Shown here piece after piece: positions 33,940 to 43,697 of a stretch of 64,000 bases of DNA; the first letter of the stretch is position 1, and each line of letters starts with the position of its first letter. Source of the DNA: an uncultured Eubacteriales bacterium. GTDB lineage: Bacteria > Bacillota > Clostridia > Oscillospirales > Acutalibacteraceae. The DNA lies in assembly GCA_934486895.1 (NCBI GenBank), contig CAKSQZ010000003.1, forward strand, positions 1 to 64,000, given 5' to 3'. Below the pieces are notes generated by a model, which saw nothing but the letters and a program-made list of their open reading frames with translations, was not told where the DNA came from and ran no database searches. Both the position numbers and the translations under genes were made by a program.

Positions 33940-34872
33940 ATGAAAATCGTTTTTATGGGCACTCCCGATTTTGCGGCAGAAAGCCTTGAAAGCCTTATAA
34001 AAGCAGGGCACGAGATCTGCGCTGTCTTCACTCAGCCCGACAAGCCTGTGGGAAGACGGCAGGTGCTGACCGCTCCTCCCGTGAAGCAGACTGCGCTCAA
34101 ACACGGTCTGCCTGTTTACCAGCCGACATCGCTCAAAACAGGCGACAGCACCGAAATCATCAGAGAGCTTTCTCCCGATGTGTGCGCTGTTGTTGCCTAC
34201 GGCAAGCTGCTGCCTGACGAAATACTTAAAATCCCGAAATTCGGCTGTGTTAATGTTCATGCTTCCCTGCTGCCGAAATACCGCGGCGCTTCCCCAATTC
34301 AGTGGGCGATCGTCTGCGGCGAGAAGCAGACAGGTGTTTGCACTATGCGGCTGGATCACGGAATGGACACAGGCGATGTTATACTCACAAAGACGGAGCC
34401 GATATACGACGACGACACAGCAGAAAGCCTTTGGGACAGATTATCGGCAATAGGTGCAGACGCGCTTTGCGAAACGCTCAGCCTGCTCGACAGCGGAAAA
34501 GCGGCATTCACCCCGCAGGACGACAGTCTTGCGAGCTATGCTCCTATTATTAAAAAATCGGACGGACTGCTCGATTTTAATAAGTCGGCTTACACGCTCG
34601 ACTGCCTTATAAGAGGGCTGCACTCATGGCCGGTCGCATTCACTTTTGCAGACGGCAAACGCCTTAAAGTCTACAAGGCAAAGCCGACACAGCATACCGG
34701 TGCAAGGCCTTATGAGATAATAGATGAAAGCGACGAACTTTTGATCGGTTGCGGCGGAGACACTGCACTTATTATCGAAGAGTTGCAGGCAGAGGGCTCT
34801 AAGCGCATGAGCGCCCGAGACTTTTTGCGCGGCAAAAAAATCGGATCGATCGGAGACACTGCGAATGGCTGA
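33940..34872 (+). CDS. fmt: Methionyl-tRNA formyltransferase
   Basis: 310 residues. KIVFMGTPDFAAESLE opens the formyl-transferase domain. The SLLPKYRGASPIQWAI motif and the THERMO-type HGMDTGDVIL follow; a C-terminal tRNA-binding domain starts near 205. It overlaps rsmB by 8 bp. Confidence 0.96.
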   Translation: MKIVFMGTPDFAAESLESLIKAGHEICAVFTQPDKPVGRRQVLTAPPVKQTALKHGLPVYQPTSLKTGDSTEIIRELSPDVCAVVAYGKLLPDEILKIPKFGCVNVHASLLPKYRGASPIQWAIVCGEKQTGVCTMRLDHGMDTGDVILTKTEPIYDDDTAESLWDRLSAIGADALCETLSLLDSGKAAFTPQDDSLASYAPIIKKSDGLLDFNKSAYTLDCLIRGLHSWPVAFTFADGKRLKVYKAKPTQHTGARPYEIIDESDELLIGCGGDTALIIEELQAEGSKRMSARDFLRGKKIGSIGDTANG

Positions 34873-36196
34873 TGCAAGGCTCACTGCGGCGAAAGCACTG
34901 CTTTATATGCGCCAAAACGACGGATACTCAAATATCGTTATCGACACGGCTTTATCCGAGTCCGGCCTTCGCGGTCAGGACAGAGCTTTTGCCTGTGCAC
35001 TGTTTTACGGCATTATCGAGCGGCAGCTCACGCTCGACTATATCATCAGCCTGCTGACCGACCGAAAAAGCCGAATAAAGCCGAAGGTGCGGATTGTACT
35101 GCAAATGGGGCTTTATCAGCTTTTATATATGGAAAAGGTGCCGGAGAGCGCCGCTGTCAACGAATCGGTAAAGCTTGTAAGAGCGCTCGGTGTCAACGCG
35201 GCGGCAGGGTTTATAAACGGTTGCCTGCGCTCGTTTTTACGCATGGGAAAGCGGTTTTCACTGCCCGAGGATAAACTGAATAAGCTCAGCATAAAATATT
35301 CATGCGATGAAAAAATTGTCGGTCGGCTTTGTGCTGATTACGGCGATGAGTTTGCAGAAGAGATCCTTTGCGGCTTTGAAAAGCGAGATCTCGGTGTGAC
35401 GCTCAGAGTGAACACGCTGAAAACTTCTGTTTCGGACTATTTATCGAAGCTGCATTCTTGCGGTGTAGAAGCAGAGCAAAGCGGACTTTGCGACACCGCT
35501 GTCATAATCAAAAGCGCGGGAGATATCCGCTCGCTCTACGGTTACAAAGAAGGGCTGTTTCATGTTCAGGACATTGCCTCTCAGCTTTGTGCGAAGGCGG
35601 TATGCGCCGAACGCGGCATGAAAGTGATTGATGCCTGCGCCGCTCCCGGAGGAAAAGCTTTTTCGATAGCGGAGCTTATGAACGGAGACGGCGAAGTCAC
35701 AGCCTGCGATAAATACGAACATAAGGTGAAAATGATCGCGCTCGGCGCAAAGCGGCTCGGGCTCAACAATGTTTGCGCTGTTTTGAGAGATGCCGAAAGC
35801 GAAAGTAACAACCTTTACAATTTTGACAGAATTTTATGCGATTTGCCTTGTTCGGGTATAGGAATTATAGCAAAAAAACCCGAAATTCGTTACAAAAATG
35901 TAGCATTACTTGACAATCTACCGGAATTACAGTATCATTTATTAAGTCTACAATCGAATTTTTTGAAGGTCGGAGGTATACTTGTCTACTCCACCTGCAC
36001 GCTTTTTAAAAGCGAAAACCGCGCTGTTTGCGAACGTTTTTTAAGCGAACACGACGACTTTGAACCGTACCCTGTTTTGCCGCAGATAAAGCGCGCGATA
36101 GATGAGCCGGAGAATATGCTCACACTGTTTCCCCACATTCACGGGACAGACGGTTTTTTTATCTCGGCATTTGTGAGAAAGGGGCATGACCGATGA
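34865..36196 (+). CDS. rsmB: 16S rRNA (cytosine967-C5)-methyltransferase
   Basis: 443 residues. An N-terminal NusB-like RNA-binding domain (about 1-130) is followed by the Rossmann methyltransferase. SAM loop DACAAPGGKAFSIAE is near 257-271; DLPCSGIGI carries one catalytic Cys and YSTCTLF the nucleophile Cys. It overlaps rlmN by 4 bp (ATGA). Confidence 0.95.
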   Translation: MADARLTAAKALLYMRQNDGYSNIVIDTALSESGLRGQDRAFACALFYGIIERQLTLDYIISLLTDRKSRIKPKVRIVLQMGLYQLLYMEKVPESAAVNESVKLVRALGVNAAAGFINGCLRSFLRMGKRFSLPEDKLNKLSIKYSCDEKIVGRLCADYGDEFAEEILCGFEKRDLGVTLRVNTLKTSVSDYLSKLHSCGVEAEQSGLCDTAVIIKSAGDIRSLYGYKEGLFHVQDIASQLCAKAVCAERGMKVIDACAAPGGKAFSIAELMNGDGEVTACDKYEHKVKMIALGAKRLGLNNVCAVLRDAESESNNLYNFDRILCDLPCSGIGIIAKKPEIRYKNVALLDNLPELQYHLLSLQSNFLKVGGILVYSTCTLFKSENRAVCERFLSEHDDFEPYPVLPQIKRAIDEPENMLTLFPHIHGTDGFFISAFVRKGHDR

Positions 36197-37215
36197 CAGA
36201 TCTCAGATCGCTCGACATTGATGAGCTTAAAGAGATCACAGTCGGGTTGGGTGCGCAGAAATTCCGCGCAAAACAGATATACGATAAGCTTCATCGGCAC
36301 GCGGCACGCGACTACGATGAACTTAACAATCTGCCGAAGCAGTTGCTTTCAAAACTCAAAGAGCAATATTATATATCGCGCTGCGAGATAGAAAAAAAGC
36401 TTTGCTCTAAGATAGACGGCACTGTGAAATACCTCTATCGGCTGACAGACGGCGAATATATCGAATCAGTCGTTATGCAGTATAAACACGGCTGGTCGAT
36501 CTGTGTTTCGACTCAGGCAGGCTGTGCGATGGGCTGCAGATTTTGCGCTTCGACAAAGAACGGCAGGCGCAGAAATCTTACCGCAGGAGAGATACTCGAT
36601 CAGATATATGAAGCCGAGCGCGATCTTTCGATCAGAATTTCAAACATTGTCTTAATGGGCATGGGCGAACCGCTCGACAATTTCGAGAATGTTTTAAAAT
36701 TTTTGAAAATGGTGAGCGATGAAAACGGGATAAACATAGGAATGAGACATATCTCGCTTTCGACCTGCGGTCTGGTGGACAAGATATACAAGCTTGCCGA
36801 TCTTAATTTACAGCTGACGCTTTCTATATCGCTGCACGCGCCGACCGACGAGATCAGAAGCTCGATGATGCCTATAAACGATCGCTGGAACATCGATGAA
36901 CTGCTAAAAGCCTGCAGGCACTACATTGAAAAGACAGGCAGGCGGATCTCATTTGAATATTCGGTCGTAGCGGGAGTGAACGACAGCGACGAATGTGCCT
37001 TAAAGCTGTGCGACAGGCTCAAGGGAATGCTGTGCCATGTCAATCTCATTCCGATAAACACGATAAAAGAGAGCGGTTTTCAGCGCCCGGATATGAAAAA
37101 GATAAAGCATTTTGAAAGTGTTTTGCAAAGCCACGGCATAAACACAACTATAAGAAGAACTCTCGGAGCGGATATTGCCGCATCGTGCGGTCAGCTCAGA
37201 GGAGAGATGATTTAA
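36193..37215 (+). CDS. rlmN: 23S rRNA/tRNA adenine-C2 methyltransferase, radical SAM
   Basis: 340 residues. Radical SAM motif CAMGCRFCAST near 113-123 binds the 4Fe-4S cluster; GMGEPLDN is near 155; the C-terminal resolving Cys is in LGADIAASCGQL. It methylates A2503 of 23S rRNA and A37 of some tRNAs. Confidence 0.96.
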   Translation: MTDLRSLDIDELKEITVGLGAQKFRAKQIYDKLHRHAARDYDELNNLPKQLLSKLKEQYYISRCEIEKKLCSKIDGTVKYLYRLTDGEYIESVVMQYKHGWSICVSTQAGCAMGCRFCASTKNGRRRNLTAGEILDQIYEAERDLSIRISNIVLMGMGEPLDNFENVLKFLKMVSDENGINIGMRHISLSTCGLVDKIYKLADLNLQLTLSISLHAPTDEIRSSMMPINDRWNIDELLKACRHYIEKTGRRISFEYSVVAGVNDSDECALKLCDRLKGMLCHVNLIPINTIKESGFQRPDMKKIKHFESVLQSHGINTTIRRTLGADIAASCGQLRGEMI

Positions 37216-37233
37216 AAACGGAGGTGATGCTTT

Positions 37234-37968
37234 GTGCGGACTATCGGCAAAACCGATAAGGGCAAGGTCAGAAGAACAAATCAGGATTGCTTTTCGGTGA
37301 TCGAGCTTGCAAACGGTCTTACAGCGGTCGTTCTGTGTGACGGTATGGGCGGTGCTAAAGGCGGCAATGTCGCATCGGACACTGCGGTGACGATCATCAG
37401 CGAACATATCAAGCGGTTTGCCTATGATAATATGCGAAGCCAGAGCATCAAATCCCTGCTCGAATCCGCTGTTATGGCGGCAAATGCGACAATTTTTGAC
37501 CGTGCCGAGAACGATGATAACCTTTCCGGAATGGGCACAACGGTTGTTGCGGCGATCTTCTGCGACAATGTTGCATACATTACTCACGCGGGCGACAGCA
37601 GAGCATATATTATCAAAAACAAGGAAAAGCTTGAACAGATAACTACCGATCATTCGATTGTTCAGCACCTTTATGAGATCGGTCAGATCTCGAAGGAGGA
37701 GGCGCTCAATCACCCGACGCGGAATGTGATAACAAGGGCGGTCGGAGTTCAGGAATCGATCAAGACAGACCATGACGAGATCGATTACGGCGATGATGAT
37801 ATTTTTCTCTTCTGCTCCGACGGTCTTACGAACTATGTGAGCGACGAGGATATACTGAGCACCGTTCGGGATAATGATTTTTATTCCTGCGCGGACATAC
37901 TTGTGGAAAAAGCGCTCGATGGCGGCGGCGGCGATAATGTCACCGTTGTTCTTGCAAGCGAAGGATAA
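37234..37968 (+). CDS. prpC: PP2C-type Ser/Thr protein phosphatase
   Basis: 244 residues from GTG 37234, with acggaggtg upstream. Metal-binding motifs: RRTNQDC near 13, LCDGMGGAKGGN near 34, GTTVVAA and HAGDSRAYI near 119, and GGGDNVTVV near the end. It is the partner of the PASTA kinase. Confidence 0.95.
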   Translation: MRTIGKTDKGKVRRTNQDCFSVIELANGLTAVVLCDGMGGAKGGNVASDTAVTIISEHIKRFAYDNMRSQSIKSLLESAVMAANATIFDRAENDDNLSGMGTTVVAAIFCDNVAYITHAGDSRAYIIKNKEKLEQITTDHSIVQHLYEIGQISKEEALNHPTRNVITRAVGVQESIKTDHDEIDYGDDDIFLFCSDGLTNYVSDEDILSTVRDNDFYSCADILVEKALDGGGGDNVTVVLASEG

Positions 37969-37975
37969 AAATTAG

Positions 37976-38004
37976 CGCAGACATTTTCAAACCGACTGTC
38001 TGCG
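37976..38004 (+). promoter_or_regulatory. Intercistronic hairpin between prpC and prkC
   Basis: cgcagaca (37976-37983) pairs with tgtctgcg (37997-38004). No T tract follows, so it is more likely an RNA-processing or stability element than a terminator. It may let phosphatase and kinase be made in different amounts. Confidence 0.4.
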
Positions 38005-38028
38005 TGCAACGAAAGGAAGGGGACACAC

Positions 38029-39801
38029 ATGGACAATCTTGTCGGAAAGCGACTTGACGGAAGATATGAGATAAGCGAGCTCATCGGAATCGGCGGCATG
38101 GCTGTTGTTTACAAAGCCTATGACAATGTTGACGACAGAACGGTTGCTATCAAGATCCTGAAAGAAGAATTTCTTGCGAATGCCGAATTCAGAAGAAGAT
38201 TTCAGAATGAATCCAAGGCTATCGCCGTGCTTTCGCACCCCAACATCGTAAAGGTTTATGATGTAAGCTTCGGAGATGTGCTTCAATATATAGTTATGGA
38301 ATATGTTGACGGCATAACTCTAAAAGAGTATATCAATCAAAGGGGCGTTATCGAATGGCGCGAGGCTATTCATTTCACCTCGCAGATCTTGAAAGCGCTT
38401 GAACATGCTCACGAAAAAGGCATTGTTCACCGCGATATCAAGCCGCAAAACATTATGCTTCTGAGAAATGGCGAGATCAAGGTCACCGACTTTGGCATTG
38501 CGCGTTTTTCGCGCAGCAGCCAGCCCACTATGACCGACAAGGCGATCGGCTCGGTGCATTATATCAGCCCTGAGCAGGCGAGGGGCGATTTCACAGACGG
38601 CAGATCCGATATTTATTCAGTCGGTATCATGCTCTATGAGATGACAACGGGCAGAGTGCCGTTCCAATCGGACAGCGCGGTTTCCGTTGCAATAATGCAG
38701 CTGCAAAACGAACCGGAACGCCCGACGGCTATCAATCCCGATATTCCGAGGGGACTTGAGGAGATCACTCTCAAGGCAATGCAGAAAGACCCTGATAATC
38801 GTTTTGAAAGCGCGAGGGAAATGCTCTATGACCTTGAAGAGGTCAAGATGAATGAGCAATTTATCTTCGATTACAAATACGATACTCCGCATGAGTCAAA
38901 ATCAAAGTTGCACGATCACCGCGAAAGAGAGCCTTATGATCCGCATGACCGCCACCCGAAAAAGCAGCAAAACAGCAGGGACGACAACGGTAAATCTCCG
39001 CTCGTTGCCGTGCTTTCGGGAGTTGCAGCGATATTTATTATCGCTGTTGTTGCAGTCATTGTTATCGGATACAGTGTGTTCAACGACACGGGTGCGACGC
39101 TTAAATGTCCGAACCTTGTCGGCAAAGTCTATAATGAGATTATAGCCGATCCGGATTTCAAATCATTCAATATAACTGTTGAAAGCACAGATTACAACTC
39201 GGAATATAAAGACGGCGAGATCTACCGTCAGTCGCCCGAGGCAGGAAAGACCATAAAGGAAGACACGGTTATCAAAGTCAGAGTGAGCAAGGGTGCGCAG
39301 ACGATGGTGCTTGAAAACTACACCAATCAGGAGTTCAAGCGTGTTAAAGAACTGCTCACAGGTGAGATGGGTCTTAAGGTTTCGCAGGTCGATCAGCCGA
39401 GCGACAATGTAAACGAAGGCTACATTATCGAGACTATTCCGCCCGCAGGAAGCAATATCCGCACGGGAGAAACAATCACGGTGTATGTCAGCAGCGGCAA
39501 GGAAGTTCAGCAGGTCAAGATCAGCGACTATGTCGGTATGGATTATGAATCCGCCGAAAAGGAGCTTCGCAGCAAGGGTCTGTCTGTACACACATCGTAT
39601 ATCGACAGTTCGGAATATCCGAAAAAAGGATTTGTTGTCCGCCAGAGTGAGAAAGCCGGCTATGTTGATAAGGGCTCTTCAATAACGCTTTATATCAGCA
39701 CAGGGAACCTCCCGACAACTGTTCCGCCGACAGAGGCTACGACTACGGCTCCCTCTGCGACCGAAGCACCGGCACCCGCAGGCTCAAACGGACAGGAATA
39801 A
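38029..39801 (+). CDS. prkC: PASTA-domain Ser/Thr protein kinase
   Basis: 590 residues. The kinase domain is at about 12-275: glycine loop GIGGMAVVY, AIKIL lysine, catalytic HRDIKPQN and DFGIARF. A basic juxtamembrane stretch leads to one membrane helix (about 323-348), then three PASTA repeats (about 360-425, 426-495 and 496-562) and a Thr/Pro tail. It senses muropeptides or lipid II outside and phosphorylates proteins inside. Confidence 0.96.
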   Translation: MDNLVGKRLDGRYEISELIGIGGMAVVYKAYDNVDDRTVAIKILKEEFLANAEFRRRFQNESKAIAVLSHPNIVKVYDVSFGDVLQYIVMEYVDGITLKEYINQRGVIEWREAIHFTSQILKALEHAHEKGIVHRDIKPQNIMLLRNGEIKVTDFGIARFSRSSQPTMTDKAIGSVHYISPEQARGDFTDGRSDIYSVGIMLYEMTTGRVPFQSDSAVSVAIMQLQNEPERPTAINPDIPRGLEEITLKAMQKDPDNRFESAREMLYDLEEVKMNEQFIFDYKYDTPHESKSKLHDHREREPYDPHDRHPKKQQNSRDDNGKSPLVAVLSGVAAIFIIAVVAVIVIGYSVFNDTGATLKCPNLVGKVYNEIIADPDFKSFNITVESTDYNSEYKDGEIYRQSPEAGKTIKEDTVIKVRVSKGAQTMVLENYTNQEFKRVKELLTGEMGLKVSQVDQPSDNVNEGYIIETIPPAGSNIRTGETITVYVSSGKEVQQVKISDYVGMDYESAEKELRSKGLSVHTSYIDSSEYPKKGFVVRQSEKAGYVDKGSSITLYISTGNLPTTVPPTEATTTAPSATEAPAPAGSNGQE

Positions 39802-39803
39802 AG

Positions 39804-40685
39804 ATGAACGGTATAATTATCAAGGCTATCGCCGGTTTCTACTATGTGGATACCGGCGATACCGTTATTGAATGCAAGGCGCGCGGCAAGTTTCGCAAGG
39901 GGCTTTCGCCGCTGACGGGAGATAAAGTCGAGATCAGTGTGCAGGACAATGCGGGCACAATCGAGCGTATTTTCGACCGCAAAAATGCGCTTGTCCGTCC
40001 GCCGCTTGCAAATCTAGATCTGCTTTTTATCATTGCATCCACAGGCGATCCCGCGCCGAATTATTTTGTTATCGATAAGCTGACGGTTTATGCCGAGCAT
40101 TGCGGCATCACACCGGTGATCGTTGCAAACAAGCCGGATATTGCGCCGCCCGATGAATTGCTTGAAATTTATAAATCGGCAGGGTATCGCACTATTCGTG
40201 CAAGCGGCAATAACGGTGACGGCGCCGGAGAGATCCGCGATATGATAAACGGCAGGATCTGTGCTTTCACCGGCAATTCGGGAGTCGGAAAATCGTCGAT
40301 ACTCAATCATATTATGCCGTCGCTTTCGCTTGAAACGGCGCATACGAGTAAAAAGCTCGGCAGAGGCAGACACACGACTCGTCATACCGAACTGTTTCGC
40401 TGCGGCGGCGGTTACATTGCGGACACACCGGGTTTTTCGAGCTTTGAGCTTCAGGACGAGCTGTTTATCCGCAAGGAGTCTATCGCAAACTGTTTTCCCG
40501 AGTTTGAGCCGTTTATCGGAGAGTGCAAATTTACATCCTGTTCGCACACAGGCGAAAAAGGTTGTGCTATATCAAGCGCAGCGGAGGACGGCAGGATAGC
40601 GAAAAGCCGCTTTGAAAGCTATGTAAGAATGTATCGCGATGCGGCAAAGATACCCGAATGGGAACTCAACAAAAGAAAGCAGTGA
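39804..40685 (+). CDS. rsgA: Ribosome small-subunit GTPase RsgA
   Basis: 293 residues. OB fold (about 1-65), then a circularly permuted GTPase in order G4 ANKPD, G1 GNSGVGKSS, G3 DTPGF. The C-terminal zinc site is CFPEF...CKFTSCSHTGEKGC. It helps 30S maturation. The start is 3 bases after the kinase stop. Confidence 0.95.
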   Translation: MNGIIIKAIAGFYYVDTGDTVIECKARGKFRKGLSPLTGDKVEISVQDNAGTIERIFDRKNALVRPPLANLDLLFIIASTGDPAPNYFVIDKLTVYAEHCGITPVIVANKPDIAPPDELLEIYKSAGYRTIRASGNNGDGAGEIRDMINGRICAFTGNSGVGKSSILNHIMPSLSLETAHTSKKLGRGRHTTRHTELFRCGGGYIADTPGFSSFELQDELFIRKESIANCFPEFEPFIGECKFTSCSHTGEKGCAISSAAEDGRIAKSRFESYVRMYRDAAKIPEWELNKRKQ

Positions 40686-41332
40686 CGGTTTTGATAAATA
40701 AAAATAGCCGCTGTGTTATTATTGCAGGCGGCGTGATCGACAATGCGGAAATAGTAAAGTCGAGAATAAAAGACGGTGATTTCGTTGTTTATTGCGACAG
40801 TGCTTTGAGATATAAAAATGCGCTCGGAGCAGCGCCTCAGCTGATAGTCGGGGACTTCGATTCGTTCGACCGAAAAAACGTCAACGACAGTTGCGAGATT
40901 ATAACGCTGAAGCCCGAAAAAGACGAAACCGACAGCTTCCACGCTGTCAAAACAGTGCTTGAGCGCGGATTTCGGGATATACTTATCCTCGGCGGTACAG
41001 GCGGCAGATTCGATCACACAATGGCGAATGTCAGCGCGCTGTGCTATATTGATAAACACGGTGCTCGCGGCGAAATGGCAGACAGTTCGGGCAGATATTT
41101 TATTCTGAGCGACGGAAGCTTTGAGATTAAAAAGGGCGAATGCAGATATTTCGGCATTATTCCGCTTGACACACCGATCGAAGATCTGTCGATCACAGGC
41201 GCGAAATATCCGCTGTCGCACGCAAAAGTCGATTTTGATTATCTCTACACGACCAGCAACGAAGTTAGCTCCGATAAATGCGTTATTACACTGAAAAACG
41301 CAAGAGCGCTTATTTTTCTTGCCGATCGATGA
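40682..41332 (+). CDS. thiN: Thiamine pyrophosphokinase
   Basis: 216 residues from GTG 40682, which overlaps the rsgA stop as GTGA. Substrate-site motifs: VVYCDSALRYKNALGAAPQLIVGDFDSFD (key words CDSAL and GDFDS), EKDETDSFHAV and GGTGGRFDHTMANV. It makes thiamine diphosphate. In Bacillus rpe lies between rsgA and thiN; here rpe is absent. Confidence 0.92.
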   Translation: MTVLINKNSRCVIIAGGVIDNAEIVKSRIKDGDFVVYCDSALRYKNALGAAPQLIVGDFDSFDRKNVNDSCEIITLKPEKDETDSFHAVKTVLERGFRDILILGGTGGRFDHTMANVSALCYIDKHGARGEMADSSGRYFILSDGSFEIKKGECRYFGIIPLDTPIEDLSITGAKYPLSHAKVDFDYLYTTSNEVSSDKCVITLKNARALIFLADR

Positions 41333-41412
41333 ACAAAAAACCGCTTTTTTGATATAATGTTATTGTGACCGCGAAACAGCGGAACGATGCAAACGGGAAA
41401 GCGGTGTTTTTT

Positions 41413-41571
41413 ATGAGAAAGCGGCCTTGCCGAAACAAAAACAGAGCGCAGGCCCTTTGCGCTTTCGGGCTCGGTATCATCATCGCGACATTTCTTCCCT
41501 ACAAAGCGCTGATGCTGGTACTCGGGATCACGCTGATGCTTCTCGGGTTTGCATACATGAAATGTCACTGA
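41413..41571 (+). CDS. Small two-helix membrane protein
   Basis: 52 residues from ATG 41413. A basic start (MRKRPCRNKNR) is followed by two close hydrophobic segments (about 14-28 and 31-48) and ends KCH. Its stop overlaps the ribosome-binding site of spoVM. The function is unknown; the position suggests sporulation or no role beyond the operon. Confidence 0.62.
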   Translation: MRKRPCRNKNRAQALCAFGLGIIIATFLPYKALMLVLGITLMLLGFAYMKCH

Positions 41572-41584
41572 GGAGGCGTTTTGT

Positions 41585-41656
41585 ATGACAGTTGTTGTTG
41601 TGAAAAGTCCGAAAATGCTCAGAGGTATACTAAAAAAGATATTTAAAATAAAATAA
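41585..41656 (+). CDS. spoVM: Stage V sporulation protein M
   Basis: 23 residues: MTVVVVKSPKMLRGILKKIF and a basic end. It matches the clostridial SpoVM pattern VVVKSPKxLxGILKxIF. SpoVM is a short amphipathic helix that recognises the curved forespore membrane and anchors the coat ATPase SpoIVA. A strong site gaggagg lies 8 bases before the ATG. The position directly behind thiN is that of spoVM in Bacillus. Confidence 0.88.
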   Translation: MTVVVVKSPKMLRGILKKIFKIK

Positions 41657-41658
41657 AC

Positions 41659-41692
41659 GTACGCCGTGCTGAAAGCACGGCGTACTTCTTTT
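41659..41692 (+). terminator. Terminator of the yicC-spoVM cluster
   Basis: gtacgccgtgct (41659-41670) pairs with agcacggcgtac (41674-41685), followed by ttctttt. Confidence 0.88.
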
Positions 41693-41729
41693 AAAACAAT
41701 AAATCAATTCGTCATAAAAAATTCACAAA

Positions 41730-41749
41730 TACCAAACGGTTTTTTGGTA
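41730..41749. promoter_or_regulatory. Dyad upstream of the CBS gene
   Basis: taccaaa (41730-41736) and tttggta (41743-41749) form a perfect inverted repeat about 40 bp before the CBS-protein start. It overlaps the likely promoter region, so it may be an operator. No regulator is suggested. Confidence 0.4.
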
Positions 41750-41787
41750 TATTTATATATAGGGGGATTCCCCGAAAGGAGACTCTT

Positions 41788-42213
41788 ATGATCAGTTCGG
41801 CGAACACAAATATCTTGTTTTTTCTGCATCCTAAAGCGGATGTAAGTTATATTTACGAGGATAACACAGTCAGGCAGGGACTGGAGAAGATGAAAGCACA
41901 TGGCTATACGGCGATCCCTGTCATAACGCGCGACGGCGTTTATGTCGGCACAGTCACACAGGGTGACTTTTTGTGGGCAGTGCTTGATGAATACAACGGT
42001 AACTGGAAATCGCTTGAGAAGGTGAAGATCGGGCAGATCGTGAGAGCGGACTTTAACCCGTCGGTCACGGTGGACACGAATATCCCGCAGCTGCTCGACC
42101 GCATTTCAAATCAAAATTTTGTGCCTATTGTGGACGATCGCGGAGTGTTTATGGGCATTGTCACACGAAAATCGATCATTGAATTTATGCGGAAGAAGCT
42201 CAGCAACAACTAA
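41788..42213 (+). CDS. CBS-domain protein
   Basis: 141 residues containing little besides two CBS motifs (about 12-70 and 83-138), the second ending GIVTRKSIIEFM. CBS pairs bind adenosine nucleotides. There is no enzyme domain. The start has gaaaggag upstream. Confidence 0.88.
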   Translation: MISSANTNILFFLHPKADVSYIYEDNTVRQGLEKMKAHGYTAIPVITRDGVYVGTVTQGDFLWAVLDEYNGNWKSLEKVKIGQIVRADFNPSVTVDTNIPQLLDRISNQNFVPIVDDRGVFMGIVTRKSIIEFMRKKLSNN

Positions 42214-42234
42214 ACAAAGTTTACAATCTGTATA

Positions 42235-42263
42235 TTGACATGAATTTTATTCCATGATAAAAT
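42235..42263 (+). promoter_or_regulatory. SigmaA promoter of citrate synthase
   Basis: TTGACA (42235-42240), a 17-bp spacer and TAAAAT (42258-42263). Confidence 0.8.
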
Positions 42264-42309
42264 ATACATAGTGTATTATTAACTATTATCGGAAAAGGAG
42301 GAATAGAAA

Positions 42310-43677
42310 ATGGAAAAGAAAGATTTTTCGCTGATCACCGAGGAAATTCAGCAGCTTGCCGACCTTTGTGTTAAAGACGGCTGGATAGAGCCGAGTATGT
42401 ACAGGGAGTATAATGTTAACCGCGGGCTCAGAGACCTCAACGGAAAAGGCGTGCTCACGGGACTCACCGAGATCTCGGAGATCGAGGCAAAAAAGATTGT
42501 GGACGGTGAGGAGGTTCCCTGCGCAGGCAGGCTGTTTTACCGCGGATACGATATTAAGGATCTCACAAAAGGATTTATTGAGGAAAAAAGGTTTGGCTTT
42601 GAAGAGGTGACATATCTTCTTCTGTTTGGCGAACTGCCGACAGCACAGCAGCTTAAAGATTTCTGCGAAATGCTTGAGGGGTATCGTTCGCTGCCGCCTT
42701 CATTTGTCAGAGATATGATAATGAAAGCGCCGAGCAGCTGTGTTATGAACTCGCTTGCGCGCAGTGTGCTTGTTATGTATTCCTACGACAAAAACGCCGA
42801 CGACACCAGTATTCCGAATGTACTGCGTCAGTGCTTACAGCTTATCGCATCGTTTCCGCTGATGTCGGTCTACGGCTACAATGCATACGAATACTACCTC
42901 AATGATTCAAACAAGTTTTTTATCAACGAGCCGGAAAAAGGGCTTTCGACCGCGGAAAATATTCTGCACATGCTTCGTATTGACGGTAGTTACACAGAGC
43001 TTGAAGCGAAAATTCTCGATCTTGCGCTTGTTCTGCACGCCGAACACGGCGGCGGTAACAACTCATCGTTTACGACCCATGTTGTTTCATCGTCCGGAAC
43101 AGACACATATTCGGCGATTTCGGCGGCTTTAGGCTCGCTTAAAGGTCCGAAGCACGGCGGTGCAAATATCAAGGTTTGTCACATGATGGAGGATATTAAG
43201 AAGAATGTTCACGATTGGACGGACGATGAAGAGGTTTCGGCATATCTGAAACGGCTGCTGCACGGTGAAGCTTTCGATAGATCCGGTCTGATCTACGGTA
43301 TCGGTCATGCGGTATATTCGGTTTCCGATCCGAGAGCACAAGTATTTCGTTCGTTTGTTGAGAAGCTTTCTTATGAAAAAGGACAGCATGACGAATTTGC
43401 ACTTTATTCATCTATCGAAAGGCTTGCCCCCGATGTTATCAGAGGTGAGCGCAAGATGTATAAGGGAGTTTCGGCGAATGTCGATTTTTACAGCGGTTAT
43501 GTTTATCGTATGCTTTCGCTTCCCGAAGAGCTGTTCACTCCGATTTTTGCGATGGCAAGAATTTCGGGCTGGAGTGCGCACAGGATCGAAGAGCTTGTAA
43601 ACGGCAGTAAGATCATTCGTCCGGCTTACAAGGCTGTGCATCCGCGCAGAGACTATGTTAGCCTGAGCGAGAGATAG
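42310..43677 (+). CDS. gltA: Citrate synthase
   Basis: 455 residues. Catalytic motifs are LHAEHGGGNNSSF (first His), IYGIGHAVYSVSDPRA (second His) and VDFYSGYVY with the catalytic Asp. It has the N-terminal extension of the clostridial type. It condenses oxaloacetate and acetyl-CoA, probably for glutamate synthesis in an incomplete cycle. It is a single-gene unit with its own promoter and terminator. Confidence 0.95.
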   Translation: MEKKDFSLITEEIQQLADLCVKDGWIEPSMYREYNVNRGLRDLNGKGVLTGLTEISEIEAKKIVDGEEVPCAGRLFYRGYDIKDLTKGFIEEKRFGFEEVTYLLLFGELPTAQQLKDFCEMLEGYRSLPPSFVRDMIMKAPSSCVMNSLARSVLVMYSYDKNADDTSIPNVLRQCLQLIASFPLMSVYGYNAYEYYLNDSNKFFINEPEKGLSTAENILHMLRIDGSYTELEAKILDLALVLHAEHGGGNNSSFTTHVVSSSGTDTYSAISAALGSLKGPKHGGANIKVCHMMEDIKKNVHDWTDDEEVSAYLKRLLHGEAFDRSGLIYGIGHAVYSVSDPRAQVFRSFVEKLSYEKGQHDEFALYSSIERLAPDVIRGERKMYKGVSANVDFYSGYVYRMLSLPEELFTPIFAMARISGWSAHRIEELVNGSKIIRPAYKAVHPRRDYVSLSER

Positions 43678-43697
43678 GCAATTATCGACTACAAATT

